Positions 1 to 5,950 of a DNA stretch of 8,376 bases are shown here, piece after piece. The stretch comes from Oscillospiraceae bacterium (GTDB taxonomy: Bacteria; Bacillota; Clostridia; Oscillospirales; Ruminococcaceae). The notes below the pieces were generated by a model, which saw only the letters and a list, made by a program, of their open reading frames with translations, was not told the origin of the DNA and ran no database searches. The stretch spans positions 1 to 8,376 of the forward strand of contig JAGAUG010000021.1 of assembly GCA_017828935.1 (NCBI GenBank), read 5' to 3'. A program made the translations under genes and the position numbers. The first letter of the stretch is position 1. Every line of letters starts with the position of its first letter.

Positions 1-128
1 GTTTGTTTGTTTAAAAAGTCTTTAAATAAAATCTTGCTAAAATTCGTGTAATTATCAGAATTAATTTTATAATTTATTTCAAATAAAAATTTATTTAATA
101 AATTGTCTTGTTCTAAATTATTTTTCAT
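1..128 (-). CDS. Truncated unidentified protein (N-terminal 42 residues)
   Basis: An open frame starts at an ATG complementary to 126-128 and runs off the left edge of the window with no stop. Only 42 codons are visible. The start is well supported: an AGGAG Shine-Dalgarno (complement of 135-139) sits six bases upstream, and a good promoter lies about 40 bases further up. The visible peptide begins MKNNLEQDNLLNKFLFEINY and is polar and rich in Asn, Lys, Leu and Phe, with no signal peptide or membrane segment. I do not recognise a family from this fragment and assign no function. It diverges from mtaB. Confidence 0.6.
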   Translation of the reverse strand, partial: MKNNLEQDNLLNKFLFEINYKINSDNYTNFSKILFKDFLNKQ

Positions 129-174
129 AAATAGCTCCTAGATATAAAAATATATTTGATAATATATATTGATA

Positions 175-203
175 ATTATATCATATTTAAATTTTGTTTT
201 CAA
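175..203 (-). promoter_or_regulatory. Sigma-A promoter of the left-edge minus-strand gene
   Basis: Read on the minus strand, a -35 of TTGAAA (198-203) is separated by 17 bases from a TATAAT -10 (175-180). A TG one base ahead of it gives an extended -10. Transcription would begin near 168 and leave a leader of about 40 bases. The spacing to the AGGAG site and ATG supports the truncated gene being real. Confidence 0.7.
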
Positions 204-282
204 CTGAATTATTATAATATTTTTATAAATTTTATAAAAAAAGATGATTTGAAGTCTTTTGTTAAAACTTTTTAAATATATG

Positions 283-311
283 ATGACAATTTATAAAAAA
301 ACTGATATAAT
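283..311 (+). promoter_or_regulatory. Sigma-A promoter of mtaB
   Basis: ATGACA (283-288) matches five of six bases of the consensus -35. After 17 bases comes a perfect TATAAT (306-311), preceded by TG at 303-304 as an extended -10. The start site would be near 318, about 45 bases before the mtaB ATG. It is divergent from the promoter at 175-203, with roughly 80 bases between the two -35 elements. Confidence 0.7.
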
Positions 312-363
312 AAATATATAAATTTTTTTAATATATAATTATAATAAAGTAGGTTTTTTTATT

Positions 364-1680
364 ATGAAAATATCTTTTTTTACACTCGGTTGTAAAGTAA
401 ACCAATATGAAAGTCAAGCTTTAAGCCAAATGTTTGAAAACAACGGTTTTGAAATAGTCGATTGCGACAATAAAGCTGATGTCTATATAATAAATTCTTG
501 TACGGTTACGGCAACCGGCGATAAAAAAACAAGACAAATTATTCATAGACTAAAACAAAAAAATAAAGATGCTATGATAGTTTTGACAGGTTGCTTTCCT
601 CAAGCTTTTCCGGAGCGAGCGTCAAAAATATTAGAAGCGGATATTATAACTGGAAATAAAAATAAAAATAAAATTTTTGACTTAGTTTTAGAAAGACTTG
701 AACAAACTAAAACTCAAAATCTCGCTCAAAAAAAATATATATTGCCCAATGATCAGGATAAAACGTTTGAAAAAATGAGTGTATCAAAATTCAGAGATAA
801 GACGCGTGCTTTTATAAAAATTCAAGACGGATGTAATAGATTTTGTTCTTATTGTGTGATACCTAAAGCTAGAGGACGAGTTAGATCAAAATTACTTGAA
901 GATATAAAATTAGAAGCAACGTCTTTAGCAAATAATAATCATCAAGAAATCGTTTTAACTGGAATCAATTTGTCTTCATACGGTCAAGATATAAATTTAA
1001 GATTAATAGACGCTGTCGAAGCAGTTTCTAAAATCGAAAATATAAAAAGAGTTAGGCTCAGTTCGCTTGAACCAGAACTTCTAACCCTCGAAGATATAAA
1101 AAAACTAAGTCAAATAAAAAAATTTTGTCCACAGTTTCATCTGTGTTTACAAAGTGGTTGTGATGAAACTTTAACTAGAATGAATAGGCATTATAGTACC
1201 GAAGAATATTTTAATATTATAAAAATAATAAGAGATAATTTTGATAATGCTTCTATTACGACTGACCTGATGGTTGGGTTCCCTGGCGAAACAGAAAGAG
1301 AATTTGAAAAGACTTGCGAATTTATAAAAAAAGTTAAGTTCTCGAGAATACATGTGTTTGCTTATTCAAAAAGAGATGGGACAAGAGCTGCTTTGATGAA
1401 AGATCAAATCCCTAAAAATATTAAGCACGAAAGAAGTTTAAAAATTATTAAAATTGCAACTCAGCTACAACAAGAATTTTTAAAATCTCAAATAAATAAA
1501 AATTTAGAAGTTTTGTTTGAAACACACGTTGATAATAATAATTTAAAAAATTTATATCAAGGATATTCGAAAAATTATACACGGGTAGTTGTGGATTCCG
1601 AAAAAAATATTTGCGGCCAAATAAAAAAAATAAAAATAATTGATACCAAAGATGATTATTGTAAGGGAATAATTATTTGA
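364..1680 (+). CDS. mtaB: tRNA (N6-threonylcarbamoyladenosine(37)-C2)-methylthiotransferase MtaB
   Basis: Radical-SAM methylthiotransferase that inserts a sulfur and a methyl group at C2 of t6A37 in tRNAs such as tRNA-Lys, giving ms2t6A next to the anticodon. At 438 residues it has the usual family length and domain order. The N-terminal UPF0004 domain carries three cluster cysteines at C10, C46 and C77. The radical-SAM core has CNRFCSYC with C157, C161 and C164 (CxxxCxxC), followed by IPKARGRVRS, which favours MtaB over MiaB and RimO. From about residue 370 there is a TRAM-like RNA-binding domain containing QGYSKNYTRV. The ATG lies ten bases after a modest AAGTAGG ribosome site, and the first residues match the family start (FTLGCKVNQYE). 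No strong terminator follows; the next promoter starts almost at the stop codon. The MtaB assignment over sister families rests on motif recognition only. Confidence 0.93.
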   Translation: MKISFFTLGCKVNQYESQALSQMFENNGFEIVDCDNKADVYIINSCTVTATGDKKTRQIIHRLKQKNKDAMIVLTGCFPQAFPERASKILEADIITGNKNKNKIFDLVLERLEQTKTQNLAQKKYILPNDQDKTFEKMSVSKFRDKTRAFIKIQDGCNRFCSYCVIPKARGRVRSKLLEDIKLEATSLANNNHQEIVLTGINLSSYGQDINLRLIDAVEAVSKIENIKRVRLSSLEPELLTLEDIKKLSQIKKFCPQFHLCLQSGCDETLTRMNRHYSTEEYFNIIKIIRDNFDNASITTDLMVGFPGETEREFEKTCEFIKKVKFSRIHVFAYSKRDGTRAALMKDQIPKNIKHERSLKIIKIATQLQQEFLKSQINKNLEVLFETHVDNNNLKNLYQGYSKNYTRVVVDSEKNICGQIKKIKIIDTKDDYCKGIII

Positions 1681-1681
1681 T

Positions 1682-1709
1682 TTGATTTTATTTTAATTTA
1701 TGATATAAT
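1682..1709 (+). promoter_or_regulatory. Sigma-A promoter of soj-spo0J
   Basis: TTGATT (1682-1687), 16 bases, then TATAAT (1704-1709) with TG at 1701-1702 forming an extended -10. It begins two bases after the mtaB stop. Soj and spo0J can therefore be transcribed independently of mtaB, although read-through from mtaB is also possible. Confidence 0.65.
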
Positions 1710-1761
1710 TTTATTATGGATATTTTGGTATGTTATAAATTATGGAAGGATATAAAAAAAT

Positions 1762-2520
1762 ATGGGGAAGGTTATATCTGTAGTTAACCAAAAAGGTGGC
1801 GTAGGAAAGACAACGACATCTGTAAATATAGCAGCTGCTTTAGCTTTTAAAGACAAGAAAGTTTTATTAGTTGATTTAGACCCCCAAGGTAACGCAACTA
1901 GCGGAGTTGGCATCGATAAGAGAAATACAAACGTTTCTGTTTATGATTTAATCTCAGATAACGCTAATATCGAAGACGTAACAATAAAAACAGAGTTTAA
2001 AAATTTATATATTTTACCGTCGAATATTTCTTTAGCTGGAGCCGAAATAGAGATGATCGAGATGGAAAACCGGATGCTAAAAATAAAAAATATATTAGAG
2101 CCTATCTCTAACAATTATGATTACATATTTATTGATTGTCCACCATCTTTAGGTTTGATAACGCTAAATGCGCTTACTGCGAGCAATTCATTTCTTGTTC
2201 CGATTCAATGTGAGTTTTATGCTTTAGAAGGCCTTTCTCAGTTGATGATGACAGTTCGGACGGTAAAAAAACTTTATAATAGTCAACTTGAACTCGAGGG
2301 AGTCTTGCTTACTATGTACGACGGTAGACTAAATTTGACAATTCAAGTCGCTAATGAAGTAAAAAAATTTTTTCCTGATAAAGTTTATAAAACAGTTATT
2401 CCGAGAAACGTAAGACTTTCTGAAGCTCCAAGCTTTGGTCAGCCTGTGTTATATTTTGATAAATACTCAAAGGGTTCAAACGCTTATTTAGAGCTAGCAA
2501 ACGAAATTATTATTGACTAA
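1762..2520 (+). CDS. soj: ParA/Soj chromosome-partitioning ATPase
   Basis: Cytoplasmic ParA-type ATPase of 252 residues that binds the nucleoid as an ATP dimer. With ParB it helps segregate replication origins; in Bacillus the homologue also controls DnaA. The deviant Walker A motif KGGVGKTTT is at residues 11-19, with the two lysines (K11 and K16) typical of this class. The A' motif DLDPQGN is at 38-44 and Walker B FIDCPPSLGL at 123-132. The C-terminal IPRNVRLSEAPSFGQPV (213-229) is characteristic of the Soj subgroup and includes arginines used for DNA binding in homologues. The short N-terminus, with no HTH domain before the Walker A, marks a chromosomal (type Ib) ParA and not a plasmid type Ia protein. 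A GGAAGGA ribosome site lies 11 bases before the ATG. It is followed by spo0J after about 35 bases, presumably in one transcript. Confidence 0.95.
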   Translation: MGKVISVVNQKGGVGKTTTSVNIAAALAFKDKKVLLVDLDPQGNATSGVGIDKRNTNVSVYDLISDNANIEDVTIKTEFKNLYILPSNISLAGAEIEMIEMENRMLKIKNILEPISNNYDYIFIDCPPSLGLITLNALTASNSFLVPIQCEFYALEGLSQLMMTVRTVKKLYNSQLELEGVLLTMYDGRLNLTIQVANEVKKFFPDKVYKTVIPRNVRLSEAPSFGQPVLYFDKYSKGSNAYLELANEIIID

Positions 2521-2555
2521 AAAATATTTTTAAGAGAGATTAGGTGATAAAAAAT

Positions 2556-3458
2556 ATGGCTACTCCTAAAAAAGGTCTTGGTCGAGGGTTGAGTGCACTT
2601 TTTTCTAGTTCAATTGATAATATAGATAACAATAACATAATAGAAGACATAAACGATATTATTGGACACAATAATCTAGATAATAAGATTAAAATATTAA
2701 AAACGTCTGACGTTACTCCTAATCCGAACCAGCCTCGAAAAGAATTCGACGAAAAACTTATAGAAAATTTAGTAATTTCGATAAAAGACCACGGAGTTCT
2801 TCAGCCGATTTTAGTAAGACCAATTAAAACAGGGGGATATCAGATTATAGCTGGCGAAAGAAGATGGCGAGCTTGTAAAAAAGCAGGATTAGAAACGATC
2901 CCAGCAATTATAAAAGACTTAAAAGATTTAGAAACACTAGAAATCGCTCTTATTGAAAATCTTCAAAGATCTGATCTTAATCCAATTGAAGAAGCGATGA
3001 GCTATAAATTTTTGATAGACAAATATAATATGTCTCAAGATTCTATAGCTACAAAAGTTGGTAAATCTAGACCGGTTGTTGCTAATATGATTAGATTATT
3101 AAACTTACCTGAAGCTGTTATTGAACTTGTAAGAACTGATAAAATTTCGGTTGGTCACGCAAGGGCTCTTTTAGCATTGGAAGACAGTGAAAAAATAAAA
3201 GAAATTTCTCAAGAAATTATTTCTCAAGGCTTGTCTGTTAGAGACGTCGAAAGATTAGTAAAATCAAAAAAAGATAGTACTAATTTTAAAAAAAATCGAA
3301 AAATTATAGATACTAGCTTTTATAAAAAAATAGAAAAAGATATTTCTAAAGATTTAAAGAGAAATATAAAAATAAATAATAACAAGTTAGAGATTGAATT
3401 TTTTAGTAAAGAAGACTTGGACAATATTATTAATAATATAAAATCTGCTTTAAAATAA
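2556..3458 (+). CDS. spo0J: ParB/Spo0J chromosome-partitioning CTPase and parS-binding protein
   Basis: ParB protein that loads at parS sites, slides as a CTP-dependent DNA clamp and stimulates Soj. From the ATG at 2556 it has 300 residues. The N-terminal KKGLGRGLSALF (residues 5-16) is the ParA-stimulating tail. The ParB/Srx nucleotide-binding region includes NQPR (58-61), GERRWRA (100-106) and ENLQR (134-138), all CTP-pocket motifs. A helix-turn-helix at about 159-182 (MSQDSIATKVGKSRPVVANM) recognises parS, and a lysine-rich linker leads to a C-terminal dimerisation domain. An in-frame GTG at 2544 would add four residues. I prefer the ATG because AGGTGAT (2542-2548) is a good ribosome site seven bases upstream and the protein then begins like other Spo0J proteins; an AGAGAG at about 2533 keeps the GTG possible. 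No parS sequence is evident in the window. Confidence 0.94.
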   Translation: MATPKKGLGRGLSALFSSSIDNIDNNNIIEDINDIIGHNNLDNKIKILKTSDVTPNPNQPRKEFDEKLIENLVISIKDHGVLQPILVRPIKTGGYQIIAGERRWRACKKAGLETIPAIIKDLKDLETLEIALIENLQRSDLNPIEEAMSYKFLIDKYNMSQDSIATKVGKSRPVVANMIRLLNLPEAVIELVRTDKISVGHARALLALEDSEKIKEISQEIISQGLSVRDVERLVKSKKDSTNFKKNRKIIDTSFYKKIEKDISKDLKRNIKINNNKLEIEFFSKEDLDNIINNIKSALK

Positions 3459-3476
3459 ATATTATAAATATTTATA

Positions 3477-3655
3477 GGTTCTTTGTTAAGAGTTGGAGTG
3501 GGAAATCCTGTATTTGTTTTTAGTTTGACTTTTAATAATTATTTAATAATTATTTTTCAAAACTTAGGTCTTACGGACAGAAGCTATTACTCTTAGATAA
3601 TAAGTTCATATTGCCAAATCTATAGCTAACTTTCTTAGCTGCTCCAAGTTGTAAT
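3477..3655 (+). ncRNA. Candidate structured non-coding RNA, family not identified
   Basis: This non-coding stretch is visibly richer in G and C than its flanks and has several mutually compatible helices. A closing stem pairs 3493-3501 with 3639-3647 (TTGGAG with CTCCAA, extended by wobbles). An apical arm pairs AGTTTGA (from 3522) with TCAAAACT and continues into AATAATTA/TAATTATT. A hairpin pairs 3582-3589 with 3598-3606. The loop of that hairpin, CTCTTAG (3590-3596), is complementary over seven bases to TTAAGAG (3486-3492), a possible pseudoknot. Several pairs are G-U on the plus strand and would be A-C on the other, which favours plus. A length of about 180 nt is compatible with 6S RNA or another clostridial regulatory RNA, but I recognise no diagnostic motif. 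No convincing own promoter is seen; it could come from read-through of soj-spo0J. Confidence 0.45.
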
Positions 3656-3674
3656 ATATTGGTAAAATCACAAA

Positions 3675-3716
3675 AAAATCCGTGTCTTTTAAGTTAATTA
3701 AAAAGACACGAATTTT
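3675..3716. terminator. Bidirectional intrinsic terminator between spo0J/RNA and the peptidase gene
   Basis: A perfect 10-bp stem pairs CGTGTCTTTT (3681-3690) with AAAAGACACG (3701-3710) around a 10-base loop. It is extended by AAAAT/ATTTT across one mismatch. On the minus strand it is followed by a run of seven T (complement of 3672-3678), 18 bases or so after the peptidase stop codon, a good terminator for that gene. On the plus strand the trailing tract is weaker (ATTTTAATTT), but it would serve for transcripts coming from spo0J and the RNA candidate. Confidence 0.8.
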
Positions 3717-3733
3717 AATTTATATGAATTAGT

Positions 3734-5635
3734 TTATTTAACTCGCTTTTCTGGGTTTACATACATCCCATTTGCGTCCCCTATATTATAAGTTTTATAA
3801 AGCTCTTCAAAGTTACTGAGCGTCGCATTAACTCTATATTCATTAACAGGGTGGAACTCTTTTTCGACAATAGACTTTAACTTTTCGTCAGTTTCTAAAG
3901 ATCTTCTCATCTTAGCGTAAGCTTCAAAAAACTCTTGTAAAGTAAAACGACTATCGTTTTTAATTAAAGCGATAACAGTTTTAGCCCCATAGAAATCTGC
4001 AACAGCCTCAAATAAAACTCTTGTAGGATTCATCTTGTATGACATACCTGAGATATTAATTTGATATGTCGATATTTGATTAGATATTTGATCAAACGTT
4101 TTCGAAAGCAATTCAACATCTTTACTAGAAATACCTTCTCTTTTTGCAAGATTCGGAAGATTATTGGAATCAATACAATGTCCTACTTCGTGACCAATTG
4201 TAAAAGCCATTGTTAACCATTTATAATTACTAGGTAACGTAGAATTATAACGACTAGAATGAAAAATCAACGGACAAAAAACAACACTGTGTGTCGAAGA
4301 ATCATAAGCCATATTTGGATCAACGTTAGCTAAAACATAAGTTTTATCTTGAACGTAATTAAACGCCCTACCAGAGTTAGCCTTAGCAACACATACAGCG
4401 GTGTTAAAAGCATTCAAAGCCAATATATTATTTACTAAACTATTTTTCGCAACCTGCGGAAACGCAACTCCACATTGAAAATCCGTCGGAACCCCAAAAG
4501 ATATTTTTATACTTTCTAAGTGTTTTACTAATTTATTTTTAGATTGCAAAGATAAACTGTTTAAATCTTTTACATATTGATTCTTAACTTTATCAAAGAT
4601 ATCTTGTACAAAATTTTTATCTGTTCCAGAGATGTTTTCAACAAGTCCTTTTCCGTACATACGACAAAAACCAATCGAAGATTGAAGTATCTTTGTATAA
4701 ACTGTATCTTGAGATAACTTAGAATAATTTTTGTGAGCGATCCAATCCGCTTCAATATCTTTTGTTAAAAGCCCAGCACAAGATCTCAAAATCGAGGCTT
4801 TTAAAAAATTTTTTAAAAGCGAAATATCTGCACTCTTAATAATTTGAAGCTGACAAAGAAAATCATCTTTTAACGCAACCTGAACGCCAGACTTGATTCC
4901 TAGTTGATTTACAAAAGCACTTCTGAAAACCTGAGAAAAACTGTTATTCTTGCTTTCTGAAATTAAATTTTTAAATTCTGCGCCCTTGATTTCGCTATAA
5001 TAATTCTTATCAGAATACTTCGCAAGCGAACGCTCAAGACCAATTACCTGATCTGTAACAACAGGAGCTGAGTCTGTATCAACAAGAGAAATCAATTTCT
5101 TAAGATAAGCTTCATAGTCCGAATTATAATTATTTGGATAGTAAATATCCAAAGTAAAATCGACAAACTCAATATTAGTAGCGCTATTTTTTATATTATA
5201 ATCAATATTTATTATATTAAGACCGCTTTTAGTTAATAAAGCACAAACAGCTGCAAAATCTTCTAAAGATTTTATTTCATCTATTTTTTTAAAATAACCC
5301 TGTAGCGGGATAACCCCTAGAGAATCCCTTACGCTATAATCTGTAAGCGAAAGATAAGTATTAACAGCCTTTCCGATCTCAGAATTTTGATTAATCGAGC
5401 CTTTTGCGTAACTTTTTAAAGTTGTTAAAAACGGATTAAGAGCGATATCGTCGTTATAAAACGACGTATCCGCCGGCAATACTGTCTTAGAAAGCCATTC
5501 ATCATTGACGTTTTTATATAAATTATCTTGAATTTTTGGTTGAGCAAAAGCCAGTAGATTATTAGATATTATCGCCGCAGAAAATACACAAGACAATAAT
5601 TTATTAAATTTTATTTTTTTAACCTGCATCTTCAT
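3734..5635 (-). CDS. Secreted M13 (neprilysin-like) zinc metallopeptidase
   Basis: Probable extracellular or membrane-proximal zinc endopeptidase; its substrate is unknown. Residues are numbered from a GTG at 5638 (634 aa). An N-terminal signal peptide has a basic stretch (KKIKFNK), a hydrophobic core and likely cleavage after AFA (about residue 32). The mature start, YKNVNDEWLSKTVLPADTSF (41-60), matches the M13 N-terminal motif. The zinc site is HEVGH (483-487) with a distal glutamate in EAVAD (E544, D548), as in gluzincins of this family. The C-terminus has HPVNEYRVNATLSN (H596, R602), the expected substrate-carboxylate region. Departures are NMAY (442-445) where M13 enzymes usually have NAYY, and an end at RVK without the usual final tryptophan. 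GTG 5638, ATG 5635 and ATG 5629 are alternative starts: AGAAGG (5640-5645) is too close to the first and fits the other two. It is transcribed alone from a strong promoter. Confidence 0.88.
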   Translation of the reverse strand: MKMQVKKIKFNKLLSCVFSAAIISNNLLAFAQPKIQDNLYKNVNDEWLSKTVLPADTSFYNDDIALNPFLTTLKSYAKGSINQNSEIGKAVNTYLSLTDYSVRDSLGVIPLQGYFKKIDEIKSLEDFAAVCALLTKSGLNIINIDYNIKNSATNIEFVDFTLDIYYPNNYNSDYEAYLKKLISLVDTDSAPVVTDQVIGLERSLAKYSDKNYYSEIKGAEFKNLISESKNNSFSQVFRSAFVNQLGIKSGVQVALKDDFLCQLQIIKSADISLLKNFLKASILRSCAGLLTKDIEADWIAHKNYSKLSQDTVYTKILQSSIGFCRMYGKGLVENISGTDKNFVQDIFDKVKNQYVKDLNSLSLQSKNKLVKHLESIKISFGVPTDFQCGVAFPQVAKNSLVNNILALNAFNTAVCVAKANSGRAFNYVQDKTYVLANVDPNMAYDSSTHSVVFCPLIFHSSRYNSTLPSNYKWLTMAFTIGHEVGHCIDSNNLPNLAKREGISSKDVELLSKTFDQISNQISTYQINISGMSYKMNPTRVLFEAVADFYGAKTVIALIKNDSRFTLQEFFEAYAKMRRSLETDEKLKSIVEKEFHPVNEYRVNATLSNFEELYKTYNIGDANGMYVNPEKRVK

Positions 5636-5639
5636 CACA

Positions 5640-5645
5640 CCTTCT
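5640..5645 (-). promoter_or_regulatory. Ribosome binding site of the M13 peptidase gene
   Basis: AGAAGG, followed by TG, is read on the minus strand. It leaves one base to the GTG at 5638, four to the ATG at 5635 and ten to the ATG at 5629. The first is effectively excluded, and the other two remain open. All three give the same signal peptide with only two or three extra residues. Confidence 0.55.
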
Positions 5646-5657
5646 TTAGTAACAATA

Positions 5658-5686
5658 TTTTATTAATTTTTTAATAATTAATAAAA
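5658..5686. repeat. AT-only inverted repeat in the peptidase leader
   Basis: Arms of 11 bases (5658-5668 and 5676-5686) are perfectly complementary around a seven-base centre. There is no G or C in the stem, so stability as RNA is low. It lies about a dozen bases upstream of the ribosome site of the peptidase gene. In so AT-rich a background, chance is a fair explanation. Confidence 0.35.
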
Positions 5687-5732
5687 ATACAAAAACTTCC
5701 AACATGTTGATTATTATATGTTTTATTAATAT

Positions 5733-5766
5733 AAAATAAGTTTTTGATATTATAAAAACTTATTTT
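5733..5766. repeat. Perfect 13-bp inverted repeat in the peptidase 5' leader
   Basis: AAAATAAGTTTTT (5733-5745) and AAAAACTTATTTT (5754-5766) are exact reverse complements separated by eight bases. The element lies 35 to 70 bases downstream of the predicted start of the peptidase transcript, so it is in the untranslated leader. It could be a weak RNA hairpin or a DNA operator. No U-run follows on the minus strand, so it is not a convincing terminator. Nearby, CAACATGTTG (5700-5709) is a separate 10-bp palindrome. Confidence 0.5.
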
Positions 5767-5807
5767 TATTTAACAATATAATATAAATCTCGACATCTTA
5801 TACAAAT

Positions 5808-5836
5808 ATTATATCATAAAAAATTAGATCTGTCAA
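5808..5836 (-). promoter_or_regulatory. Consensus sigma-A promoter of the M13 peptidase gene
   Basis: On the minus strand, TTGACA (5831-5836) and TATAAT (5808-5813) are both perfect consensus with an exact 17-base spacer, and TG one base before the -10 makes it extended. Transcription should start near 5801, giving a leader of about 165 bases before the peptidase start codon. This is the strongest-looking promoter in the window and implies high basal expression or repression by a factor acting at or after it. Confidence 0.82.
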
Positions 5837-5950
5837 ACAAAATTATAATATTAATTTTTAAAAAATTATTATATTTTTTTATTTATTATATCAAGATTTT
5901 AGTTTATTTATATTTTTTTGAGCACAAATAAAAAAATAATTTTTAATAAA
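5837..5950. other. AT-rich spacer between tmcAL and the peptidase promoter
   Basis: The gene-free stretch from 5639 to 5950 contains the peptidase leader and promoter, described separately. The remaining part, 5837-5950, is almost pure A and T. A minus-strand TGATATAAT near 5889-5897 resembles an extended -10 but has no matching -35. An A/T-only dyad after the tmcAL stop (TTTTTTT with AAAAAAA around GTGCTC, about 5907-5932) might assist termination but is weak. No open frame with a ribosome site was found. Confidence 0.4.

Noticed and set aside
1171..1353. Minus-strand open frame of 60 codons inside mtaB
   Set aside because: It lies wholly within the well-supported mtaB gene on the opposite strand, has no ribosome site, and its translation shows no recognisable motif.
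1500..1620. parS-like sequence near GAAACACACG in mtaB
   Set aside because: It does not have the palindromic CACGTG centre required of parS, and the other half-site is missing.
3459..3480. Own promoter for the RNA candidate
   Set aside because: A TATAAA at 3463-3468 is correctly placed for a start near 3476, but no acceptable -35 lies 16 to 18 bases upstream and there is no TG extension, unlike every other promoter in the window.
3477..3655. RNase P RNA, tmRNA or SRP RNA in the spo0J-peptidase gap
   Set aside because: ACAGAAG and GGAAATCC faintly resemble RNase P motifs, but the segment is far too short and lacks the conserved core; no tRNA-like end or SRP loop motif is present. 6S RNA is not excluded, but I could not show it.
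4570..4755. Minus-strand open frame of 61 codons inside the peptidase gene
   Set aside because: It is an alternative frame of the peptidase gene with no ribosome site or homology that I can recognise.
5570..5620. Possible lipoprotein signal (LLSC) in the peptidase N-terminus
   Set aside because: The cysteine comes after too short a hydrophobic stretch; the longer core ending in AFA fits an ordinary signal peptide better.
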